Shown: positions 18,050-27,000 of the stretch, in pieces
Position numbering within the stretch: position 1 is the first letter of the stretch
How the letters are laid out: every line of letters starts with the position of its first letter
NCBI RefSeq assembly: GCF_029846115.1
Contig: NZ_JARVZZ010000001.1
Location: 3,906,001 to 3,970,000, forward strand
DNA: 64,000 bases
Reading direction: 5' to 3'
DNA from: Serratia marcescens
Lineage (GTDB): Bacteria > Pseudomonadota > Gammaproteobacteria > Enterobacterales > Enterobacteriaceae
Program-made: the position numbers and the translations under genes
Notes under the pieces: generated by a model
Databases searched by the model: none
What the model was told of the DNA's origin: nothing
What the model saw: only the letters and a program-made list of their open reading frames with translations

Positions 18050-18852
18050 AGGTCCCCCTCGTGGCACAGCAAAATGTTGACCTGCCCGCCCGCCCACAGC
18101 TGGTTGAGCCGTTCCAGCGTGCGGGTATACGCCGCCGCGTCGTCCATTACCAGATTGGCCAGGCGCGAAGGCCCGCGCAGCGTCTGGTAACTCTGCGGCG
18201 ACCAGGCGGCGTCGCTGGCCAACAGCGTCCAGCCGGTGTCGGTGAGGATAAAGGCGCCGATATGGCCGGCCGCATGCCCCGGTAGCGGCACCAGCACAAT
18301 CTGCCCTTCACTGCCCGGCAGCGCGTAACCGCGATCGAACGGCGCCAGCAGCGCGGGCAACGCCACCGAGGGAAAAGCTTCCATAAACTGCAGATGGCTC
18401 TCGAAATCCGCCGGGATCAGGCCGGGAATAAAGGCGCGTTTCAGCGCCGCGAAACCGCGCAGCCCACGGGTTTGCTGCCAGCCTTCGCCGGAGCAAATAA
18501 AATCGAGGTGGCTGAAATCCTGCAGCCCGGCGATGTGGTCCGCGTGAAAATGCGAGACGATCAGCGCCTGAATGTCGCCTTCGGCGTAACCGGCGTCGCG
18601 CAGCTGATGCACCAACGACTCAGCGGGGTCGAAGTAGACCGGCGTCATGCGGCGGTAAAGGCTGAACAGCCCCGATTGCGTGTGCTGCTGAAAATAATGC
18701 GCGTAGCCGGTATCCCACAGCCAGCGGCGCTCCCCCACCTCCAGCAGATAGGCGCGCGCCGGGAATTTGCACACCCGGAACCCGGCGCCGCGCAGCGCCA
18801 TGCAGCCGATATGCGTGCAATAGCCCACTTCAAAAACGGTAACCTTAGCCAT
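18046..18852 (-). CDS. Metallo-beta-lactamase-fold hydrolase (AHL-lactonase-like)
   Basis: A 268-residue MBL-fold protein with the full metal-binding set: HFHADH at 101-106, PGHAAGH with His193, SDAAW with Asp214, and a C-terminal CHE with His264. The arrangement and length fit lactonase-type members (such as AttM/AiiA relatives) rather than beta-lactamases, and there is no signal peptide. In this operon it might open a lactone or hydrolyse a thioester intermediate. It overlaps the SDR gene by 8 bp upstream and the ligase by 4 bp downstream. Confidence 0.82.
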   Translation of the reverse strand: MAKVTVFEVGYCTHIGCMALRGAGFRVCKFPARAYLLEVGERRWLWDTGYAHYFQQHTQSGLFSLYRRMTPVYFDPAESLVHQLRDAGYAEGDIQALIVSHFHADHIAGLQDFSHLDFICSGEGWQQTRGLRGFAALKRAFIPGLIPADFESHLQFMEAFPSVALPALLAPFDRGYALPGSEGQIVLVPLPGHAAGHIGAFILTDTGWTLLASDAAWSPQSYQTLRGPSRLANLVMDDAAAYTRTLERLNQLWAGGQVNILLCHEGDL

Positions 18853-19861
18853 GCGGTATGCCTCCTTGCCGCCGCAGCCACTCGCCGGTCAGGCGGATCC
18901 CCTCCTCCATCGAGTAACGCGGCCGATAGCCCAGCTCTTCGATCGCGCGGGTCTGGCTCAGGGTCATGTCGAAATGCACCGCCGCCACGCTGTAGCGCGT
19001 CAGCAGCGGTTCCTTGCCGCTCAGGCTTGCCCACAGCTCCATGCCGCCGGCCAGCGCCTGCAGCAGCGGATACGGCACGGCCTGCAGCCGGTAACGCAGC
19101 CCCAGTTCCTGGCGCAGCAGCGCATCCAGCATCTCCGCCAGCCGCTGCGGTTGGTGGTTGGTAATGTTGTACACGGCGCCGGACGGCAATCCGCGCTGCC
19201 GGCTGGCCAGTTCCATGGCGTGCACCACGTTGGGAGCAAAGGTCAGATCCAGCAACGCCTGCCCGCCGCCGGGCAGCCGCAGCACGCCGCGATCGCGTTC
19301 GAGCTGTTGCAACAACCGCGGCACGATCACCCGATCGTGCGGGCCAAACAGGCCGCGCGGCCGCAGAATAATATAGGTGGTTTGCGGGTAGATCTTCGCC
19401 TGCGCCAACAGCCGCTGCTCGGCAGCGTGTTTGCTGGCGGCATAGTGGTTGGCGAAGCGCCGGGCGCGATAACCCTCATCAAGATCGTAATGCGGCTGAA
19501 AATCGAAGTAGATTGCCGGCGTGGAGATATGCACGAAGCGCCGCACGCCGCAGCGCCCGGCCGCCTCCGCCAGCTTGTCCGTCGCTGCGGCGTTGATGCG
19601 GTGAAATTCCGCTTTGCTGCCCCAGGGCGAAGACTTGGCCGCACAGTGCCATACCCACTCGCAGTCGGTCACCAGCTCCCGGCACTGCTGCGACGTAGCC
19701 TGCGCCAGATCGAGCGAGTAAAACTCGGCGCCCAGCTGACGCAACGCTTCGCCGGCCCGCTCATCGCGGCCGGTGGCGCGCACCTGATGCCCGGCCTCCA
19801 GCAACCACTCCGCCGCGTTGCGCCCCAGCCCGCTGGTCGCGCCGGTCACCAACACCCTCAT
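18845..19861 (-). CDS. Extended short-chain dehydrogenase (NAD-dependent epimerase/3-beta-HSD type)
   Basis: A 338-residue Rossmann oxidoreductase. The dinucleotide motif TGATSGLG is at 6-13, Ser/Thr in HISTPAIYF near 111-119, and the catalytic pair Tyr140...Lys144 in NHYAASKHAAE. It resembles the OleD/3-beta-hydroxysteroid dehydrogenase group, which reduce 2-alkyl-3-keto acids or oxidise hydroxy lipids. Given the KAS III-like gene immediately upstream (ATGA overlap), reduction of a beta-keto product is the simplest reading. NADPH versus NADH is undecided; the residues after the second strand (ATGRDERAG) contain arginines that favour NADPH. Confidence 0.8.
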   Translation of the reverse strand: MRVLVTGATSGLGRNAAEWLLEAGHQVRATGRDERAGEALRQLGAEFYSLDLAQATSQQCRELVTDCEWVWHCAAKSSPWGSKAEFHRINAAATDKLAEAAGRCGVRRFVHISTPAIYFDFQPHYDLDEGYRARRFANHYAASKHAAEQRLLAQAKIYPQTTYIILRPRGLFGPHDRVIVPRLLQQLERDRGVLRLPGGGQALLDLTFAPNVVHAMELASRQRGLPSGAVYNITNHQPQRLAEMLDALLRQELGLRYRLQAVPYPLLQALAGGMELWASLSGKEPLLTRYSVAAVHFDMTLSQTRAIEELGYRPRYSMEEGIRLTGEWLRRQGGIPHG

Positions 19862-20865
19862 GGCAGCAACACCATGCCGGCCAGCGCCAGCCCGGCGGCG
19901 GTGCCGATCAGCATCACCGGCTGGCCGGGATTGAAGCGCCCGGTAGTCACGGCGGCATGCAGCGCGGTCGGGATAGAGGCCGCCACCTGGTTGCCGTGAT
20001 GGCGGTAGATGTCCACCAGCGCCTCGCTGGAGACGTGCAGCCGTTTGCGCATATGTTCGAGCGACAAATGGCTGGCCTGGTGCGGCACCACGGTGGCGAT
20101 CTGCGCCAGGGTCAAGCCGCTGGCGCTCAGCAGCCGGTCGAGGTAGCCCTCAATCAGCGCCGACGCCTGACGGAACAGCGGCTTGCCCTGCATATGAAAC
20201 AGGAAGTCTTGCTCGCACATGCCGGCGCGCGGGTTGCGGCGCGTGCCACCGGCGCGGATCTCGCACAGCTCGCTGCCGGCGGGATAGGTTTCCACCAGGC
20301 TGGCGAGGATGCCGCCGGTGCCGTCACCGCGCTCCACGATGGCGCAGGCGGCGCCGTCGCCGAAGATCAGCGACGACTCTTCGTGCTGCCAATCGATGCC
20401 CCGCGAAGCGAGATCCGCCGAGACGATGGCGATACGCCGATACGTCCCGGCGTTCAACAGCCCCGCCGCCACCTGCAGCGCAGAGATGAAGCTGACGCAG
20501 CTGCTGTTGATATCGAAGCCCGGCGTACCCGGTGCCAGCCCGGCGACCTTGAGAATATGCGCAGCGGTGCACGGCAGCGCCTGCACAGATATCGCCGAGG
20601 CGGAGATCAAAAGGTCAATGGAGGCTGCCGGCATGACGCTGCGGGCCAGCGCGTCTTGCAGCGCGGCAGCGGCGAGCTCGGCCTGGCTGGCGTCGTCGGC
20701 GGCGTGATAGCGGTAAACGATGCCCGAGCGTTTTTCAACGTAGCCGGCCGGTTTCCCCAGGCGAGCATCGAGCGTAGAGGAGGCCACGCGGTTGGGCGGC
20801 AACGCGGCCCCGGTGGCGATGATTTTCAGAGGCAACAGCTCGGGTGAGCGACATTGTGTGGTCAT
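19858..20865 (-). CDS. KAS III-like beta-ketoacyl synthase, first gene of the lipid operon
   Basis: A 335-residue thiolase-fold condensing enzyme. The FabH-type triad is complete: Cys123 in INSSCVSF, His262 in VPHQAS and Asn292 in HGNQVAASIP; GTAAGLALAG near the C-terminus matches the FabH glycine loop. It differs clearly from housekeeping FabH and stands outside any fab cluster. KAS III-like enzymes use acyl-CoA or acyl-ACP starters and a malonyl or second acyl extender; OleA and PqsD-type enzymes belong to the same superfamily. The ATG at 20865 has no obvious ribosome site, which is unusual for the lead gene of an operon. Confidence 0.85.
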   Translation of the reverse strand: MTTQCRSPELLPLKIIATGAALPPNRVASSTLDARLGKPAGYVEKRSGIVYRYHAADDASQAELAAAALQDALARSVMPAASIDLLISASAISVQALPCTAAHILKVAGLAPGTPGFDINSSCVSFISALQVAAGLLNAGTYRRIAIVSADLASRGIDWQHEESSLIFGDGAACAIVERGDGTGGILASLVETYPAGSELCEIRAGGTRRNPRAGMCEQDFLFHMQGKPLFRQASALIEGYLDRLLSASGLTLAQIATVVPHQASHLSLEHMRKRLHVSSEALVDIYRHHGNQVAASIPTALHAAVTTGRFNPGQPVMLIGTAAGLALAGMVLLP

Positions 20866-20941
20866 TATTGTTATTGATTAACCTGACTATCCATAAAGCG
20901 ATTCTCCCGCACGGCGTAAAGGCCATGCGGATCATCCCCGG

Positions 20942-20970
20942 TTTTTATGTCCCAAAAGGCCTTTCATCAA
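20942..20970 (-). promoter_or_regulatory. Possible sigma-70 promoter of the lipid operon
   Basis: On the reverse strand TTGATG (20965-20970) and TAAAAA (20942-20947) are 17 bp apart, with the palindrome AAAGGCCTTT in the spacer. Each element matches 4 of 6 consensus bases. A start near 20935 would give a leader of about 70 nt. Confidence 0.35.
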
Positions 20971-21000
20971 GGCGGTATCTCTTGTTATCGGCTACCACGG

Positions 21001-21016
21001 GCCGACATCCGTCGGC
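21001..21016. repeat. Inverted repeat upstream of the lipid operon
   Basis: GCCGAC-ATCC-GTCGGC, perfect 6-bp arms with a 4-bp centre, about 30 bp upstream of the predicted -35. It could be an operator or a small hairpin; there is no T-run on either side to make it a terminator. Confidence 0.35.
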
Positions 21017-21103
21017 GGAAGCATAAGCGTAACATTACTGAGATATTCAGTTTACGGCAAGGCGGCGAGAATGGGCAGGTGGCGGGAGAATTATCGGAAT
21101 AGC

Positions 21104-21128
21104 GCCGCCGCTGGCGATCGGCGGCGGC
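21104..21128 (-). terminator. GC-rich hairpin after narI
   Basis: Perfect 8-bp arms GCCGCCGC and GCGGCGGC around a 9-base loop, beginning 11 bases after the narI stop. There is no T-tract, so it may be a weak or Rho-assisted terminator, or an RNA-stabilising end. It separates narGHJI from the co-directional lipid operon. Confidence 0.4.
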
Positions 21129-21138
21129 GGGGTCAGGC

Positions 21139-21816
21139 TCAGCGGCGGTTGCGCACCAGCTGGTAACGGCGGGTCAGGTACTCGACCGGCGCACTCCAGA
21201 TATGCACCAGGCGGCAGAACGGGAACAGCACGAACAGCGTCATGCCCAGCACCATGTGCAGTTTGAAGATAATCGCCACGCCCTCCAGGTGCGCAGAGGC
21301 GCCGGCGTGGAAGGTCACCACCGCCTGCGCCCAGGCCACCAGTTTCATCATTTCGCTGCCGTCCATATGCTGGGCGGAGAACGGAATGGTCAGCAGGCCG
21401 AGGCACACCTGCACCACCAGCAACGTCAGGATCATGATGTCGGCGAAGCTGCTGGTGGCGCGCACCCGCGGGTTGGTCAACCGGCGCTTCAGCAACAGCG
21501 CGCCGCCGATCAGCGTCATCAGGCCGCAGGCGCCGCCGGCGATCATCGCCAGCTTCTGCTTCACATCGATCGGCAGGAAGGCCTCATACATCCAGTGCGG
21601 CGTCAGCATGCCGAGGAAGTGGCCTGCGAAGATGCCGATAATGCCGATGTGAAACAGGTTGGACGCCAGCCGCATGCCCTTTTTATCCAGCATCTGGCTG
21701 GAGCCGGCGCGCCAGCTGTACTGCCCGTAGTCATAACGCAGCCAACTGCCGATCAGGAACACCGCGCCGGCCAGATAAGGGTAGATATCGAAGAAGAACT
21801 GATTCAAAAATTGCAT
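21139..21816 (-). CDS. narI: Respiratory nitrate reductase gamma subunit (cytochrome b)
   Basis: A 225-residue inner-membrane di-haem cytochrome b that takes electrons from quinol and passes them to NarH. It begins [20 protein letters not shown] and has five hydrophobic segments, with haem-ligand histidines in [16 protein letters not shown] and in the C-terminal FKLHMVLGM and RLVHIWSAP segments. Length matches E. coli NarI. The ATG at 21816 lies 2 bases after the narJ stop. Last gene of the nar operon; a hairpin follows the stop. Confidence 0.96.
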   Translation of the reverse strand: MQFLNQFFFDIYPYLAGAVFLIGSWLRYDYGQYSWRAGSSQMLDKKGMRLASNLFHIGIIGIFAGHFLGMLTPHWMYEAFLPIDVKQKLAMIAGGACGLMTLIGGALLLKRRLTNPRVRATSSFADIMILTLLVVQVCLGLLTIPFSAQHMDGSEMMKLVAWAQAVVTFHAGASAHLEGVAIIFKLHMVLGMTLFVLFPFCRLVHIWSAPVEYLTRRYQLVRNRR

Positions 21817-21818
21817 GA

Positions 21819-22541
21819 TTAGCGTCCTTTGGTTCCGGTTAACGCATCCGTCAAGTCCAGATACTGTGGCGCCACCGCGCCGGCGAAGCGCCGCTGGTGC
21901 GCCGTCTGCTGGGCGGAGGCGCAGCCCTGTTCGCCGAGAAACTTGACCTGCTCCTCTTCCCACACCGCATCCAGCGCCTGCGGCGTATCGTCGCGCGCCT
22001 CCTGCGCCACCTGGGTCTCCAGCGTCTGGGCCTGCACCTCGCTGCCGGACAGCGCCAACAGCAGATCGAACAGCACCGCGTACGGGCTTTCGCGCTGTTG
22101 CAGGCGCGCGCCCAGCAGCGCCAGGATCGGCGCGATGTCCTGCAGCCCTTCCCGTGCCTGCGCCGCGCTGCGGCTGGCCAGATATTCCAGGTACAGCGGC
22201 AGGAAATCCGGCAGCTCGCGGCTGTCGATCTCGAGCCCGGCGGCGCGGTACTGTGCCATCAGATCGACCATCGCCTGGCCGCGATCGCGCGACTCGCCGT
22301 GCACGTGCTCAAACAGCAGCAGCGAGGTGGCGCGGCCGCGATCGAACAGCTCGCAATAGTCGGCCTGCACGTCCAGCAGCGGGCGTGCACACAGGCGGCG
22401 GATAAACAGAATCAGCTGCGCGCTGTGGTGCAGATCCAGCTCGCTGGCCGGCTCCAGCGCCTCGATCAGCGCCTGCTGATGGTCAAACAGGACCTGCTCC
22501 GGGTAATCCAGCAGGCGGGCGATCACTTTCAGGCTGATCAT
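21819..22541 (-). CDS. narJ: Nitrate reductase molybdenum cofactor assembly chaperone
   Basis: A 240-residue cytoplasmic chaperone that holds apo-NarG/NarH for molybdo-bis-MGD insertion and membrane attachment; it is not part of the final enzyme. It begins [16 protein letters not shown] and carries [19 protein letters not shown] and LPLYLEYLA, both typical of NarJ/TorD-like chaperones. The ATG at 22541 overlaps the narH stop by 4 bp, so the subunits and chaperone are translationally coupled. Confidence 0.95.
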   Translation of the reverse strand: MISLKVIARLLDYPEQVLFDHQQALIEALEPASELDLHHSAQLILFIRRLCARPLLDVQADYCELFDRGRATSLLLFEHVHGESRDRGQAMVDLMAQYRAAGLEIDSRELPDFLPLYLEYLASRSAAQAREGLQDIAPILALLGARLQQRESPYAVLFDLLLALSGSEVQAQTLETQVAQEARDDTPQALDAVWEEEQVKFLGEQGCASAQQTAHQRRFAGAVAPQYLDLTDALTGTKGR

Positions 22542-24082
22542 GAGGCGTCCTCCGGCCGCGCGGTTTTCGCGGTCACGTCGATGGCGTCGATGCGGCGGCT
22601 GTTGAACAGGTTGAACTTGCCGTCGCTGCCGTGGCAGCCGTCGCCGAAGCTGAAGCCGCAACCCTTGCTTTCCGGGAAGGCTTCGCGCGCCAGCTCGCGG
22701 TGGCTCGACGGCACCACAAAGCGATCTTCATAGTTGGCGATCGCCAGGTAGCGGTACATCTCCTGCGCCTGCGCTTCGCTCAGGCCAACCTGCTCCAGCG
22801 CGCTGGTGTCCACCACGCCGTCGACGGTTTCCGCCCGTTTGTAATGGCGCATCGCCAGCATGCGTTTCAGCGCCAGCAACACCGGTTCGGTATCGCCGGC
22901 GGTCAGCAGGTTCGCCAGATACTGCACCGGAATGCGCAGGCTCTCGACGTCCGGCAGTACGCCGCTGTGCGCCAACTCGCCGGCGTCGGCGGCGGACTGA
23001 ATCGGCGACAACGGCGGCACGTACCACACCATCGGCAGCGTGCGGTATTCCGGGTGCAGCGGCAGCGCCAGCTTCCAATCCATCGCCATTTTGTACACCG
23101 GCGACTGCTGGGCAGCTTCAATGACGCCCTGCGGCACGCCGTCCGCCAGCGCCTGAGCAATCACCTTGGGATCATGCGGATCGAGGAAGATATCGAGCTG
23201 GCTCTGGTACAGATCCTTGTCGTTCTCCACCGCCGCCGCCTGCTCGATGCGGTCGGCATCGTACAGCAGCACGCCGAGGTAGCGAATGCGGCCCACGCAG
23301 GTCTCCGAACACACCGTCGGCTGCCCGGCTTCGATGCGCGGGTAGCAGAAGATGCACTTCTCGGACTTGCCGCTCTTCCAGTTGAAGTAGATTTTCTTGT
23401 ACGGGCAGCCGGTCAGGCACATGCGCCAACCGCGGCACTTGTCCTGGTCGATCAGCACGATGCCGTCTTCGCCGCGCTTGTAGATCGCCCCGCTCGGGCA
23501 GGTGGCGACACAGGCCGGGTTGAGGCAGTGCTCGCACAGGCGCGGCAGGTACATCATGAAGGTGTTTTCGAATTGGCCGTACATCGCCTTCTGCAGGTTG
23601 TCGAAATTCTTGTCCTGCGAGCGTTTTTCGAATTCCCCGCCGAGGATCTCCTCCCAGTTCGGGCCGCTTTCGATCTTGTTCATGCGCTGGCCGGTGATCA
23701 GCGAGCGCGGGCGCGCCACCGGCTGGTGCTTGCCCTGTTTGGCGGTGTGCAGATGCTGGTAGTCGTAATCGAACGGCTCGTAGTAGTCGTCCAGCGCCGG
23801 CACGTCCGGGTTGGCGAAGATTTTCGACAGCACGCCGACGCGGTTGCCCATGCGCGGCTCCAGCTTGCCGTTGATTTTACGGATCCAGCCGCCCTTCCAT
23901 TTTTCCTGATCTTCCCAGGCGTGCGGATACCCGACGCCGGGCTTGCTTTCCACGTTATTGAACCAGGCGTATTCCATACCCTCGCGGCTGGTCCAGACGT
24001 TTTTGCAGGTGACCGAACAGGTGTGGCAACCGATGCACTTGTCCAGATTCAGCACCATGCCGACTTGCGAACGAATTTTCAT
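22538..24082 (-). CDS. narH: Respiratory nitrate reductase beta subunit (iron-sulphur)
   Basis: A 514-residue protein binding one [3Fe-4S] and three [4Fe-4S] clusters that relay electrons from NarI to NarG. Cysteine groups are visible at CIGCHTCSVTC near the N-terminus, CEHCLNPACVATCP, CRGWRMCLTGCPY (the Trp replaces one cluster ligand, as in E. coli NarH) and CIFCYPR. It begins MKIRSQVGMVLNLDKC at ATG 24082 and overlaps narG by 4 bp. Confidence 0.96.
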   Translation of the reverse strand: MKIRSQVGMVLNLDKCIGCHTCSVTCKNVWTSREGMEYAWFNNVESKPGVGYPHAWEDQEKWKGGWIRKINGKLEPRMGNRVGVLSKIFANPDVPALDDYYEPFDYDYQHLHTAKQGKHQPVARPRSLITGQRMNKIESGPNWEEILGGEFEKRSQDKNFDNLQKAMYGQFENTFMMYLPRLCEHCLNPACVATCPSGAIYKRGEDGIVLIDQDKCRGWRMCLTGCPYKKIYFNWKSGKSEKCIFCYPRIEAGQPTVCSETCVGRIRYLGVLLYDADRIEQAAAVENDKDLYQSQLDIFLDPHDPKVIAQALADGVPQGVIEAAQQSPVYKMAMDWKLALPLHPEYRTLPMVWYVPPLSPIQSAADAGELAHSGVLPDVESLRIPVQYLANLLTAGDTEPVLLALKRMLAMRHYKRAETVDGVVDTSALEQVGLSEAQAQEMYRYLAIANYEDRFVVPSSHRELAREAFPESKGCGFSFGDGCHGSDGKFNLFNSRRIDAIDVTAKTARPEDAS

Positions 24083-27000
24083 TTGCTGTTCTCCTGCTGA
24101 CTGCCCTGCGCGTAGTCGTTGCCTTCGTCGTCCAACCAATCAATGCGGTTCATCTTGCGCACCACCACGAACTCGTCGCGGTTGGAGCCGACGGTGCCGT
24201 AGTAGTTGAAGCCGTAGGCCAGCTGCGCATAGCCGCCGATCATGTGGGTCGGCTTCGGACAGGCGCGGGTCACCGAGTTGTGGATGCCGCCACGCTGGCT
24301 GGTGATCTCCGAGCCCGGCAGGTTCACGATGCGCTCCTGCGCGTGGTACATCATGGTCATGCCGGCCGGGATACGCTGGCTGACCACCGCGCGCGCCGTC
24401 AGCGCGCCGTTGGCGTTGAAGGCCTCGATCCAGTCGTTGTCCGCGATGCCCAGATCTTTGGCGTCGTCTTCGCTCAGCCAGACGATCGGGCCGCCGCGCG
24501 ACAGCGTCAGCATCAACAGGTTGTCGCTGTAGGTGGAGTGAATCCCCCACTTCTGGTGCGGCGTCAGGAAGTTCAGCGCCTTCTCCTTGTTGCCGTTCGG
24601 CTTGCTGTTGAGCAACGGCTGGGCGGCGCGGGTGTCGATCGGCGGCCGGTATACCAGCAGGCTTTCACCGAAGGCGCGCATCCACTCGTGGTCCTGATAC
24701 AGCTGTTGACGGCCGCTGAGGGTGCGCCACGGGATCAGCTCGTGCACGTTGGTGTAACAGGCGTTGTAGGAAACGTGTTCGTCTTCCAGACCGGACCAGG
24801 TCGGGCTGGAGATGATTTTGCGCGGCTGCGCCTGAATATCGCGGAAGCGAATTTTCTCGTCTTCCTTGTTCAGCGCCAGATGCCGGTGATCGCGGCCGGT
24901 GACGTTGCTCAGGGCCTCCCAGGCTTTTACCGCCACCTGGCCGTTGGTTTCCGGCGCCAGCGACAGGATCACTTCCGCCGCGTCTATTGCGCTCTCAATC
25001 TTCGGCCGCCCCGCCGCCGGGCCGTCGGCCTTGACGTAGTTAAGCTGCTTGAGGAAGTCGACCTCGGTTTGGGTGTTCCAGCTGATGCCCTTGCCGCCGT
25101 TGCCCAGTTTGTCCAGCAGCGGCCCCAGCGAGGTAAAGCGCTCGTAGGTGGCCGGGTAATCGCGTTCCACCGCGATGATGTGTGGCGCGGTTTTGCCCGG
25201 GATCAGATCGCACTCGCCTTTCTTCCAGTCCTGCACGCCGTAAGGCTGTGCCAGTTCGGCGGCGGAATCGTGCTGGATAGGCAGCGTCACCACGTCGGTT
25301 TCCTGGCCCAGATGGCCAACGCACACCTCGGAGAAGGCCTTGGCGATGCCCTTGTAGATCTCCCAGTCGCTCTTCGAATCCCAGGCCGGATCGACCGCCG
25401 CCGACAGCGGATGGATGAACGGGTGCATGTCGGAGGTGTTCATGTCGTCTTTTTCGTACCAGGTGGCGGTCGGCAGCACCACGTCGGAGTACAGGCAGGT
25501 GCTCGACATGCGGAAATCGAGCGTCACCACCAGATCCAGCTTGCCTTCGCCGCCCTGCTCGCGCCATTCCACTTCCTGCGGCTTCACGCCGCCCTGCTGG
25601 CCGAGATCTTTCCCCTGGATGCCGTTTTCGGTGCCCAACAGGTATTTGAGCATGTACTCATGGCCCTTGCCGGAGGAGCCCAGCAGGTTGGAGCGCCAGA
25701 CGAACAGGTTGCGCGGGAAGTTCTGCGGATTGTCCGGCTGCTCGGCGGCGAAGCCCAGCGTGCCGTTCTTCAGGCTGTCGACGGTGAACTCGACCGGCGA
25801 CTGGCCGGCGGCGCGGGCCTGCTCCGCCAGGCGCAGCGGGTTGGTGCCCAGCTGCGGCGCCGACGGCAGCCAGCCCATGCGCTCGGCGCGCACGTTGAAG
25901 TCGATCAGGCTGCCGCCGAAGCGCGACTTGTCCGCCAGCGGCGACAGCAGCTCGTCGGTGCCGACGGTTTCATAGCGCCATTGGCTGGAATGGTTGTAGA
26001 AGAACGAGGTGCTGTTCATGTGGCGCGGCGGGCGCTGCCAATCGAGGCCGAACGCCAGCGGCAGCCAGCCGGTTTGCGGCCGCAGTTTTTCCTGGCCGAC
26101 GTAGTGCGCCCAGCCGCCGCCGCTCTGGCCGACGCAACCGCAGAAGATCAGCATGTTGATCAAGCCGCGGTAGGTCATGTCCATGTGATACCAGTGGTTG
26201 ACGCCGGCGCCGACGATGATCATCGAACGGCCGTGAGTCTTCTCGGCGTTTTCCGCGAACTCGCGGGCAATGCGGATGATGTTGTGGCGCGACACACCGG
26301 TGATCTGCTCGGCCCAGGCCGGGCTGTAGGCCTTGACCTCGTCATAGTCGGCGGCGCAGTTGGCGTCGCCCAGCCCGCGCTCGAGGCCGTAATTAGCCAG
26401 CGTCAGGTCGTACACGCTGGTCACCAGCGCTTCGCTGCCATCCGCCAGCTGCAGGCGTTTCACCGGCAGTTTGTGCAGCAGGATCTCGTCCAGCGCCACG
26501 CTGTTGAAATGCTCACTGTCGGCGCCGCCGAAGTACGGGAAGCCCACCTCGGCAACGTCGTCATGCATGCCCAACAGGCTGAGCTGCAGCTCGACTTCCT
26601 GTTGCGACTTGCCCTCGCGCTGTTCCAGGTTCCACTTGCCCTTCTCGCCCCAGCGGAAGCCGATGGAGCCCTGCGGCGCCACCAGATCGCCGCTGCGGCT
26701 GTCGATAGCGACGGTTTTCCACTCGGGGTTGTTTTCCTGGCCCAGTCCGTCCACCAGATCGGCGGCGCGCAGCAGGCGGCCGGCGGCGTAATGGCCGCCT
26801 TCACGCGCTTCCAGCAGCACCAGCATCGGCATATCGGTATAGCGGCGCACATAGTCGCGGAAGTAGCCGACTTCGCGATCGAGATGGAACTCTTTCAGCA
26901 TCACGTGGCCCATCGCCAGCGCCATCGCGCTGTCGGTGCCCTGCTTCGGATTCAGCCAGTGGTCACACAGCTTGGCGACTTCGGCATAGTCCGGCGTCAC

